A DNA stretch of 13,345 bases from Chloroflexota bacterium (GTDB taxonomy: Bacteria; Chloroflexota; Limnocylindria; Limnocylindrales; CSP1-4): NCBI GenBank assembly GCA_021812735.1, contig JAKAMV010000176.1:1-13345 (forward strand). Direction: 5' to 3'. Made by a program: the position numbers and the translations under genes. The notes below the pieces were generated by a model. The model did no database searches, had not been told where the DNA came from, and was given only the letters and a program-made list of their open reading frames with translations. Positions 1-5,996 of the stretch are shown in pieces. Every line of letters begins with the position of its first letter. Within the stretch, counting starts at the first letter, position 1.

Positions 1-115
1 CACCGAGAACGTCGTCTCGACCCAGAACATCACCGTCACCATCCACCTCGGCGCGCTCGGGTACGCGAAGACGATCACGGCGACCATCGGCTTCCAGAAC
101 CCGGCGACCGCGTAG
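1..115 (+). CDS. Probable contractile tail sheath protein, C-terminal end (partial)
   Basis: An open frame enters from the left edge (codons start at base 2) and ends at TAG 113-115. The 37 visible residues contain a beta-strand-like stretch (NITVTIHLGALGYAKTIT) and end in GFQNPATA. The GYAKTI(T/N)-type ending and the position directly before a tail tube gene fit the C-terminus of a Mu gpL-like sheath protein, the outer tube that contracts during infection. The family call rests mostly on gene order, because only the last strands of the protein are visible. A different tail structural protein cannot be excluded. No start codon lies in the window. Confidence 0.55.
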   Translation, partial: TENVVSTQNITVTIHLGALGYAKTITATIGFQNPATA

Positions 116-127
116 CACCACTCCGAC

Positions 128-146
128 CGCGCGCCGCGGGCGCGTG
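128..146 (+). promoter_or_regulatory. GC-rich hairpin between sheath and tube genes
   Basis: CGCGCC (130-135) and GGCGCG (139-144) pair around a 3-base loop. The stem extends by a G-T wobble (129/145) and C-G (128/146). It lies in the 41-base gap before the tube start and runs into the Shine-Dalgarno (GAGGG, 146-150). No T-run follows, so it is not a classical intrinsic terminator. Attenuation, mRNA processing or protection, or chance in GC-rich DNA are all possible. Confidence 0.3.
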
Positions 147-156
147 AGGGACTCGC

Positions 157-618
157 ATGTCCATCCAGTACCCCGACATCAACGGGAACCGGTTCTCGTT
201 CGCGAGCGTCGCCGCGACGACCATGCCCACGCCGGGCGGTGTCGCCGGGGCCCCGCTCGCGATGCTCGGCTTCAAGGAGGTCAGCTACTCCTCGAGCAAG
301 GATCCCGGCATGGTCTACGGCACCTCGTCGAAGCCGCTCGGCCGCACGCGCGGCCAGGCGAAGTACGAGGCCTCGATGACCATGTACAAGAAGGAGGCCG
401 ACGCCTTCCTCGCGACCCTCGGCGACGGCTTCATGGACGTGCCGTTCCTGCTGCTCGTCCAGTACGCCGAGGGCACCGACCCCATCCAGACCGACCAGAT
501 CATCGGCTGCAAGATCACCAAGCACGAGGACACGGCGAGCGGCACCGACGCGCTGGCCGTCAAGTTCACCCTGTCCGTGATGGACATCAAGTACAACGGC
601 CGCTTGCCGGTCGTGTAG
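157..618 (+). CDS. Phage tail tube protein
   Basis: This 153-residue protein very probably forms the inner tail tube that is polymerised inside the sheath. Its features match tube proteins of Mu-like and related contractile tails: an N-terminal strand region, a central KPLGRTRGQAKYEASMT segment, then an LGDGFMDVPF motif, a VQYAEGTD strand, IIGCKITKHED, and a closing KFTLSVMDIKYNG strand. The length fits the family. The ATG at 157 is chosen because GAGGG (146-150) precedes it by 6 bases. A frame starting at 144 overlaps it but has an Arg-rich shadow composition. The gene is flanked by hairpins at 128-146 and 625-643, and lies between the probable sheath gene and the assembly chaperone, as expected for the most abundant tail protein. 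Confidence 0.85.
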   Translation: MSIQYPDINGNRFSFASVAATTMPTPGGVAGAPLAMLGFKEVSYSSSKDPGMVYGTSSKPLGRTRGQAKYEASMTMYKKEADAFLATLGDGFMDVPFLLLVQYAEGTDPIQTDQIIGCKITKHEDTASGTDALAVKFTLSVMDIKYNGRLPVV

Positions 619-624
619 CAAGCG

Positions 625-643
625 GCGCGTCATTCTGACGCGC
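625..643 (+). promoter_or_regulatory. Perfect 8-bp hairpin after the tube gene
   Basis: GCGCGTCA (625-632) and TGACGCGC (636-643) form a perfect 8-bp stem with a TTC loop, starting 7 bases after the tube stop codon. It occupies most of the 35-base gap before the chaperone gene, just upstream of that gene's Shine-Dalgarno (GGGAG, 644-648). No T-run follows. It could act as a partial terminator or as a 3' stabiliser that raises tube mRNA over the downstream genes. Its function is inferred; the pairing is read directly from the sequence. Confidence 0.5.
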
Positions 644-653
644 GGGAGCGAAG

Positions 654-971
654 ATGCTGAACGAAAAGACGATCGCCGACCTCAAGGCGGAGCACGGCGA
701 CAACCTCCACCTCCTCGAGCACCTGGGCCGCGAGGTCGTCGTGAAGATGCCCGACCGCGGCGCGTGGAAGCGCTTCAAGGGCTCGATGGCCAACGAGGGC
801 CCCGGCCGGCTCGAAGCCACGGCCCAGTTCATCCGCGACTGCCGGGTCCACCCGTCGCCCGAGGAGCTCGAGGCGATGTTCGCCGAGCTGCCGGCGCTCG
901 CGGACACCTTCGCCGGGGAGCTCGCGGAGCTCGCGGGCGCGGCGAAGTCGGCGAACCACCGAAAACTCTGA
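654..971 (+). CDS. Tail assembly chaperone, short (zero-frame) product
   Basis: This 105-residue acidic, helical protein sits between tail tube and tape measure, the fixed position of tail assembly chaperones, which coat the tape measure during tube growth. Its middle part (RGAWKRFKGSMANEG, then TAQFIRDCRVHP followed by SPEELEAMFAELPA) resembles the chaperones of Mu-like tails. The ATG at 654 has GGGAG at 644-648, five bases upstream. It ends at TGA 969-971, immediately after a CGA-AAA-CTC context that looks like a frameshift site. A second reading frame (-1) continues from there without any usable start codon of its own, so a minor longer product is likely. Confidence 0.75.
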   Translation: MLNEKTIADLKAEHGDNLHLLEHLGREVVVKMPDRGAWKRFKGSMANEGPGRLEATAQFIRDCRVHPSPEELEAMFAELPALADTFAGELAELAGAAKSANHRKL

Positions 972-987
972 GCCTCCTCGGGGAGGC
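962..987 (+). promoter_or_regulatory. Putative -1 ribosomal frameshift signal (slip site plus hairpin)
   Basis: The slip tetramer AAAA (962-965) overlaps the Lys codon AAA 963-965. It is followed by a 6-base spacer (966-971, which includes the zero-frame stop) and a 6-bp stem: GCCTCC (972-977) pairs with GGAGGC (982-987) around loop TCGG. Slip site, short spacer and stem-loop in this order form the usual architecture of -1 frameshift elements, here exactly where the two chaperone frames meet. Confidence 0.6.
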
Positions 988-1129
988 CCGGCGCGATACC
1001 GGCGTCGCTGCCGACGCCCTGCGCGCCGCCTGGGGAGGCGACGACTCCGACCTCGCCGAGGTCGGATGGCTGCTCTTCGCCGAGTACCTGCAGCGCACCA
1101 TCGTCTCGCTCACCCCGTCGAAGAGCTGA
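965..1129 (+). CDS. Tail assembly chaperone, -1 frameshift extension
   Basis: This stretch is read only in the -1 frame relative to the gene starting at 654. Ribosomes slipping back one base on AAAA (962-965) would join ...SANHRK to TLSLLGEARRDTG and continue for about 54 residues to TGA 1127-1129. The extension has sensible composition, including DALRAAWGG and EVGWLLFAEYLQRT. No ATG, GTG or TTG in that frame opens the segment, so separate initiation is unlikely. It ends 3 bases before the tape measure start. Long-tailed phages commonly make a G/GT-type pair of chaperones this way, with the extended form binding the tape measure protein. The slip site is a single-tRNA A-AAA type rather than a textbook heptamer, so its exact position is inferred. 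Confidence 0.7.
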   Translation, partial: TLSLLGEARRDTGVAADALRAAWGGDDSDLAEVGWLLFAEYLQRTIVSLTPSKS

Positions 1130-1132
1130 CCC

Positions 1133-2719
1133 ATGTCCGAAGGACTCAGTTGGTCGTTCAAGCTCGACGACCTCATGAGCGGGCCGGCGTCGAAGATCGA
1201 CGCGGCGCTTGCGGGGTTCGACGAGAAGCTCCGAGCGTCCGACGCCGGCCTCAGGGCGCTCGACGAGCGGTTGGGGGCCAGCACCGCGGCCATGGAGCGG
1301 CTCGACGCTGCGGTTCGGAAGGCGGACCCCGCCCGAACGCTCGCCCAGCAGGTTCGCTCGGTCGAGGCCGAGGGCGACTTCGGACGGCACGGCATCTTCG
1401 GCAAGCTGCTCACCGGCGGCCTCGGCGGGGCGGTGCCGCAGATCTTCTTCGCGACCGAGCTCGCGAGCCGCGTCGTTCACCTCGGCGAGTCATTCGCCGG
1501 GGCCGCGGTCGGGGCGGCGAAGTTCGCCATCGAGCAGACGGCCGCGAAGCAGCAGACCCTCGCGGCGATGGAGGTGATGACCGGCTCGCGCGACACCGCG
1601 GAGAGGTACTACCGCTTCATCCAGAAGTTCACCGACCTGACGCCGTTCACCCAGCAGGACACGCAGCAGACGTTCCAGTCGCTCGTCTGGCTCGGGCTCA
1701 AGCTCCCCGAGGTGACCGCGGCGATGGCGGCGATGGCCGACGCCTCGGCGGCCGGCGGCACCGGCGCGATCGGCATCCAGCGCATGGGCAACGCGCTGCA
1801 GGAGATGATGGCGACCGGCTCGATGAACCTCCGCCACGTCCGGGAGTTCATCTACGGCTCGGGCGGCCTCGTCTCGATGCAGCGGTTCCTCGACGAGGTC
1901 GGAAAGGCCCACGGGATCAGCGCGCACGAGGCGGAGCAGCAGCTCTCGACCGGCGCCATCTCGGCGCTCGAGGGGCTGCACTACCTCGAAGGGGACATCG
2001 CGAAGAACATCGACAGAGGCAAGGGTCTTGGCTTCATGGCCCAGGTGCTGGGTGTCGGCCAGATGCAGGGGCAGTTGACCACCCTGCAGAATCGATTCGA
2101 AAGGCTTTTTAATAGCGTCGATTCCGGTCCCATCAAGGACACGCTCGGAAACCTGAACGACCTGCTCGACGACAACCGCAAGAGCGGAAAGCGGCTCAAG
2201 GCCGTCATTGACGATCTGTTCGGCAGAACCTTCAAGGCCTTCTTCGCCGAGTACACGGGCGCGAACGGCGCCAAGGCGATGAAGGCGGACTTCGAGAGCC
2301 TGCTCGACTCGCTCCAGAAGATCGCGAAGGCGCTCGAGGTCATCGCCAAGGTCGGTGGCTACGCCTTCAGCATCACGAAGACGGCTGCACTCGGAGCGAA
2401 CGAGACGACGAGCACCTCGACCCGGTTCGGCGTCGCCGGGCTGGCCGCCGCTGCCGGCGCGATCCCGCTCGTCGGCCCGGCGCTGTCCGTCTGGCTTGCC
2501 GAGCACGCCACCTCGAACCGGCTCGGGTCCGTTCCTCTCTCGAACCCGCCGGCGCCCGCGTCCACGGGGCCAGCCGTCCACGCCGAAGTGCACGTCACCG
2601 TCCCGGCCGACGCTAGCAAGGAGCACTCCGACGCCATGGTCCGGACCGTCCACGAGGCGACCACCTCCGCGCTGACGAGCGCGATGGAGCAGGCTGCCCA
2701 CCGTCGAGGCGCGCTGTGA
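1133..2719 (+). CDS. Tail tape measure protein
   Basis: At 528 residues this is among the longest genes here, and it lies directly after the chaperone, as tape measure proteins do. These proteins set tail length and are later ejected with or ahead of the DNA. Residues ~17-80 are charged and helical, probably coiled coil. Residues ~88-135 are glycine/alanine-rich and hydrophobic. Residues ~163-250 carry the tape-measure-type segment with FTDLTPFTQQD, FQSLVWLGL and GIQRMGNALQEMM. A second helical block spans ~310-410, a hydrophobic stretch ~432-456, and a short strand-like tail ends the protein. By the usual rule of about 1.5 Angstrom per residue, the tail would be short, around 80 nm. ATG 1133 follows the chaperone stop by 3 bases. 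Bases ~2086-2230 are visibly less GC-rich than the rest. Confidence 0.8.
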   Translation: MSEGLSWSFKLDDLMSGPASKIDAALAGFDEKLRASDAGLRALDERLGASTAAMERLDAAVRKADPARTLAQQVRSVEAEGDFGRHGIFGKLLTGGLGGAVPQIFFATELASRVVHLGESFAGAAVGAAKFAIEQTAAKQQTLAAMEVMTGSRDTAERYYRFIQKFTDLTPFTQQDTQQTFQSLVWLGLKLPEVTAAMAAMADASAAGGTGAIGIQRMGNALQEMMATGSMNLRHVREFIYGSGGLVSMQRFLDEVGKAHGISAHEAEQQLSTGAISALEGLHYLEGDIAKNIDRGKGLGFMAQVLGVGQMQGQLTTLQNRFERLFNSVDSGPIKDTLGNLNDLLDDNRKSGKRLKAVIDDLFGRTFKAFFAEYTGANGAKAMKADFESLLDSLQKIAKALEVIAKVGGYAFSITKTAALGANETTSTSTRFGVAGLAAAAGAIPLVGPALSVWLAEHATSNRLGSVPLSNPPAPASTGPAVHAEVHVTVPADASKEHSDAMVRTVHEATTSALTSAMEQAAHRRGAL

Positions 2720-3285
2720 GCTTCGGCGCGCCCAAGCCGTGGCCGAATGCGGCCTACGCCGAGGACACCGGGCAGCAGGGCGAGTGGGACTCCCTCTGGA
2801 TCGGCTCGCACGCGGTGCCCGGTCTCGTCCTGGTCCGCGGCGTGATCGGCTACCACTCGGAGGTCCGGCAGGCGGCCGGCTCGAACGGTGCGCGGCAGAC
2901 ATTCCTGAACTACAAGCTCGCCGAGTTCGATGTCCGGGTGCGGATGTGGACGCAGACCCACTTCGACCTCTGGCTCGAGCTCTGCTCCTACATCCAGCCG
3001 AGCGCGAAGAAGCCGCAGGCGTGGGACGTCTACAATCCCGCGCTCTCGGCCCAAGGCATCACCAAGGCGACCGTGCTGTCGCTGACCGTGCCCGAGCGCG
3101 GTGTCGGCCGCGAGATCGACGTCTGGCACGCGACGATCAAGCTCCGGGAGTGGCGCAAGCCGCTGCCGGGGAGCGCGGTCCACACGCCGGCGAGCGCGCA
3201 GTCGAAGGCGCCGGCGACGACTCAGGCCCTGCAGGCTGCCACCCGCGACGCGACCGCGCCCTCGAAGACGCAGACGGGGCCCTGA
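2716..3285 (+). CDS. Tail/baseplate hub-associated protein
   Basis: This is a 189-residue protein starting with GTG 2716, whose bases overlap the tape measure stop (GTGA), so it is translationally coupled. The first ~150 residues look like one beta-rich domain with many aromatic residues (EWDSLWIGS, VRVRMWTQTHFDLWLELC, IDVWHATIKLREW). The last ~40 residues are a low-complexity Ala/Thr/Pro/Ser tail. In contractile phages the slot between tape measure and hub holds proteins that link the tube end to the hub, such as DNA circularisation proteins or LysM-type XkdP proteins. No LysM motif is visible here, and I do not recognise the exact family. A role at the tube-baseplate junction is inferred from position only. 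Confidence 0.6.
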   Translation: MSFGAPKPWPNAAYAEDTGQQGEWDSLWIGSHAVPGLVLVRGVIGYHSEVRQAAGSNGARQTFLNYKLAEFDVRVRMWTQTHFDLWLELCSYIQPSAKKPQAWDVYNPALSAQGITKATVLSLTVPERGVGREIDVWHATIKLREWRKPLPGSAVHTPASAQSKAPATTQALQAATRDATAPSKTQTGP

Positions 3286-3286
3286 C

Positions 3287-3937
3287 GTGGCCTTCGCAAC
3301 GCTCGCCGAGCTGCCCGTGCTGGGCGGCACGATCTGTCTGCCCCGAGCCGGGGTCTGGCACGCCGACCTCGAGGTGGACGCCGACGCCGCCTCGACGGGC
3401 GCCGTGACGCTCGTCGCCGGGTCGATGACGCTCCGGGGGACCGCATTCCGAACGGGGGTCTTCACCGCGAGAGCAGGCGTCCGGGTCGTCGGAGGAGCAG
3501 CGTCGCTCGGCAAGACGGCCCCGGCGAAGGCCTATCGGGGAGTCCCGGTGTCGATCGTGGCCCGGGACATCGTCGGGGACGTCGGGGAGGCGCTGGCGGC
3601 GAGCTCCGACGCCTCGCTGCTCACGAGCGAGCTCCCGGCCTGGGTGCGGCTGCAGCAGAAGGCGAGCGAGCAGCTCGGCCACCTCGTCGACCACTTCGGC
3701 GTCGGCTGGCGGGTGCTCGTCGACGGCAGCGTCTGGCTCGGCACCGACACCTGGCCGGCCGGCGACCTCGGCACGGGAGCACTCCTGCGGGAGTGGCCGG
3801 AGCAGGCCCGGGCGGAGTACGCGGTGGACGACTTCACCCTGCTGCCGGCGACGACGCTCGGGGGGCGCCAGGTGGACTACGTCGAGCACTCGGTCACGCC
3901 GGATGGCCTGCGCACGCGGGTCTGGTACGTCGAATGA
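3287..3937 (+). CDS. Baseplate hub-like protein (gpD/gp27-type candidate)
   Basis: This 216-residue protein is read from GTG 3287, two bases after the upstream stop. An earlier ATG at 3101 in the same frame would give an Arg/Ser-rich N-terminus that is clearly a shadow of the upstream gene. The product is beta-rich and includes VSIVARDIVGDVGEAL, a helical WVRLQQKASEQL followed by GHLVDHFGVGWRVLVDG, and a closing HSVTPDGLRTRVWYVE. The pattern fits hub proteins, which form the ring on which the spike sits. The gene lies immediately before the spike gene and overlaps it by 4 bases, the standard hub-spike order. It is shorter than usual gpD-like hubs (roughly 300 or more residues), so part of the hub function may be supplied by the 2716-3285 product. 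Confidence 0.55.
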   Translation: MAFATLAELPVLGGTICLPRAGVWHADLEVDADAASTGAVTLVAGSMTLRGTAFRTGVFTARAGVRVVGGAASLGKTAPAKAYRGVPVSIVARDIVGDVGEALAASSDASLLTSELPAWVRLQQKASEQLGHLVDHFGVGWRVLVDGSVWLGTDTWPAGDLGTGALLREWPEQARAEYAVDDFTLLPATTLGGRQVDYVEHSVTPDGLRTRVWYVE

Positions 3938-4395
3938 TTCTCGACCGACTCCTGCAGGCCGTCGAGGCGCTCGTGCGCGCCGCGACATCGAAGATCGATT
4001 ACCTCGGGCTCTACCCCTGCCGGGTCGTCGCGCAGAATGCCGACGGCACGCTCGAGCTCCAGCCGGACGACACGCGGCTGCCGCCGCTCTCCGGCGTGAC
4101 GGTGTTCTCCGGTGTCGCCGGGGCCGAGGTGCAGGTCACCGCCGGAGCCCGGGTGCTCGCCGGGTTCGGCGGCGGTGACCCGTCGCGACCCTTCGCGGCG
4201 CTCTGGGAGCCCGGCAGCGCGACGATCGTGTTCAACGGCGGAACGGCGGGCGTCGGGCGGGTCGGCGACGCGGTGAAGGTCACGATCCCGCCGGGAACGA
4301 CGCTCGGCGCGAACGGCGGCGGCAACCTGACGACCACGGCCCCCATCGACATCACCGGCACCATCACGGCCGGCTCCCACAACGTGAAGGCCTGA
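3934..4395 (+). CDS. Baseplate spike protein (Mu gp45 / P2 gpV-like)
   Basis: This 153-residue protein starts at ATG 3934, which overlaps the upstream stop (ATGA). After an N-terminal helix, residues ~22-92 form an OB-fold-like domain of the gpV/gp45 family: YPCRVVAQNADGTLELQP, then RLPPLSGVTVFSGVAG, then GARVLAGFGGGDPSRPFAAL. Residues ~105-125 carry the typical GRVGDAVKV strand, and the end is a short repetitive beta region (LTTTAPIDITGTITAG). These proteins trimerise into the membrane-piercing tip of the contracting tail. The C-terminus ends SHNVKA; a full metal-binding HxH apex is not evident. The family call is secure from the OB and RVGD features plus the neighbouring hub gene. Confidence 0.8.
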   Translation: MILDRLLQAVEALVRAATSKIDYLGLYPCRVVAQNADGTLELQPDDTRLPPLSGVTVFSGVAGAEVQVTAGARVLAGFGGGDPSRPFAALWEPGSATIVFNGGTAGVGRVGDAVKVTIPPGTTLGANGGGNLTTTAPIDITGTITAGSHNVKA

Positions 4396-4397
4396 CC

Positions 4398-5996
4398 ATG
4401 CGCAGACTCCTCTTCATCACCACGTTCCTCGCGCTCGGCGCGGTCGCTCTCGCGACGAACGTCATCCCCGGGCCCGCCGCGCCCCCGAACGGCTCCATCA
4501 CGACGACGAAGCTCGCCGACGGCGCCGTCACCACCGTCAAGCTCGCCTCGGGCGCCGTCGGCACCTCGCAGCTCGCGACCGGTGCCGTCACCGACGCGAC
4601 CGTCGCGAGCGCCGCCGCGATCGCCCGGTCGAAGCTCGCCGCCGGCACCGCGAACGCCCTCGTCACCGACGACGGGACCGGGGCGCTCTCGGCGCTCGCC
4701 TGCACCGCTGGGCAGATCGTGGTCGCGAGCGCCACCCCCGCCCCGGCCTGCGTCTCGATGTCCGGCGACGCCACCATCGCCAGCAACGGAGCCATCACGC
4801 TCGCCTCGTCCGGCGTGACCGCGGCCGGCTACGGCGATGCCTCGCACGTCGCCAGTGTGACGTTCGACGCGAAGGGTCGGGCAACCGCCGCCGCGAGCAC
4901 GTCGATCGCCATCGCCGAGTCGCAGGTGACGAGCCTGACGGCGGACCTGTCGGCAAAGCTGCCCACGTCCGGCGGCACGCTGACCGGTCCCACCGGAATC
5001 GAGCCGACCACCAACGCTCCGGCGTTGACCGTCAGGCAGACGTCCTACGCCACCCCGAGCACGGACGTCCTCGACGTGACGAACGCGCCGGGGACGACGA
5101 CCTACCTGAGCATCAGCTCGAGCGGAGCGGCCACCTTCTCCGGGACCGTGTCGGCCTCGAGCTTCAACGGCAATGCCACCTCGGCGACGTCCGCCACCTC
5201 CGCGACGACCGCAACGAACTTCTCGGGCAGCCTCGCCGGCGACGTGACGGGCACGCAGAGCGCGACGGTCGTCGGCAAGCTCCAGGGCAGCGCGGTCGCG
5301 TCCTCCGCCCCGGTCAGTGGCGACCCGCTCGTCTGGAGCGGTACCCAGTGGGTCGCGACCGGCGTCGGTGGCGACCTCACCGGCGCCTACTCCGCCCTCA
5401 CCGTCGGCAAGCTCCAGGGCCGCACCGTCAGCGCCACCGCTCCCGCGTCCGGCAACTCTCTGATCTGGAACTCGACGACCTCGGACTGGGAGCCCGGGAC
5501 GCCTTCGACCGCCGCGAGCGCAACGAACTTCACGGGCTCGCTCGCGGGTGACGTGACCGGGACGCAAGGAGCCACGGTCGTCGGGGCGATCCGAGGAATC
5601 TCGGTATCCACGACGGCACCGACCACCACAGGGCAGGCTCTCGTCTACACCCCGGGCACCCCGGACACCTGGGCGCCCGGGTCGCCGACTCTCGGGCCAG
5701 CGACGCTGAGTGGTCCCGGCCCGGCGACCACGAACTACGCCCTCGCCAGCACCGACGTCGTGGTCCCCATCGACGCCACGACAGGCAGCCTCACGATCAC
5801 CCTGCCCGTGCACTCCAGCGGCAACTCGACCATCGTCTACCTCCTCCGCGTCGACGCGACCGCGAACACCGTCACGGTCAGCCCGCAGACCGGGGGCACG
5901 TGCGCCGGCGCCGCCAGCTGCACCATCGCGGCGGGCGGCACCCTCACCCTGGTCTCGGCGCCGAGCAACACCTGGATCAAGGTCGCGAGCACCTAA
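4398..5996 (+). CDS. Fibre-like repeat protein with N-terminal signal peptide
   Basis: This 532-residue protein opens with a convincing Sec signal: RR at 2-3, a hydrophobic core at 4-18, and A-L-A just before T20. Residues ~32-71 are four 10-residue repeats of the type GAVTTVKLAS. A long Ser/Thr/Ala/Gly-rich beta region follows, with three related modules starting near residues 274, 322 and 377 (SLAGDVTGTQSATVVGKLQG and variants), each leading to a P..G..L.W motif. The C-terminal ~95 residues (IDATTGSLTITLPVHSSG and NTWIKVAST) resemble a fibre tip domain. Phage fibres and bacterial surface adhesins share this style. ATG 4398 has GAAGG seven bases upstream and follows the spike stop by two bases. 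A secreted protein is unexpected inside a baseplate operon. It may be a fibre, or a surface protein exported from the infected cell. Confidence 0.7.
   Translation: MRRLLFITTFLALGAVALATNVIPGPAAPPNGSITTTKLADGAVTTVKLASGAVGTSQLATGAVTDATVASAAAIARSKLAAGTANALVTDDGTGALSALACTAGQIVVASATPAPACVSMSGDATIASNGAITLASSGVTAAGYGDASHVASVTFDAKGRATAAASTSIAIAESQVTSLTADLSAKLPTSGGTLTGPTGIEPTTNAPALTVRQTSYATPSTDVLDVTNAPGTTTYLSISSSGAATFSGTVSASSFNGNATSATSATSATTATNFSGSLAGDVTGTQSATVVGKLQGSAVASSAPVSGDPLVWSGTQWVATGVGGDLTGAYSALTVGKLQGRTVSATAPASGNSLIWNSTTSDWEPGTPSTAASATNFTGSLAGDVTGTQGATVVGAIRGISVSTTAPTTTGQALVYTPGTPDTWAPGSPTLGPATLSGPGPATTNYALASTDVVVPIDATTGSLTITLPVHSSGNSTIVYLLRVDATANTVTVSPQTGGTCAGAASCTIAAGGTLTLVSAPSNTWIKVAST
5214..5583 (+). 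repeat. Direct repeat module inside the fibre-like gene
   Basis: The segment near 5214-5275 (coding NFSGSLAGDVTGTQSATVVG) recurs near 5523-5583 as NFTGSLAGDVTGTQGATVVG, with high nucleotide identity that includes GCAACGAACTTC at its front. A more diverged copy (GVGGDLTGAYSALTVGKLQG) starts near 5361. These are coding repeats of a beta-structured shaft and not a mobile element. They could allow recombination that changes shaft length. Confidence 0.7.

Noticed and set aside
625..643. Intrinsic transcription terminator
   Set aside because: The stem is perfect but no T-run follows and the operon continues at once, so it is listed as a hairpin of unknown effect.
1490..2902. Minus-strand open frame of 470 codons opposite the tape measure
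   Set aside because: Arg/Leu/Glu/Asp-rich shadow crossing two well-supported + strand genes; no start signal or domain.
4011..5813. Long minus-strand open frame of 600 codons opposite the spike and fibre genes
   Set aside because: Composition is Arg/Gly/Asp-rich with no recognisable domain. It is the usual by-product of high third-position GC opposite real genes.
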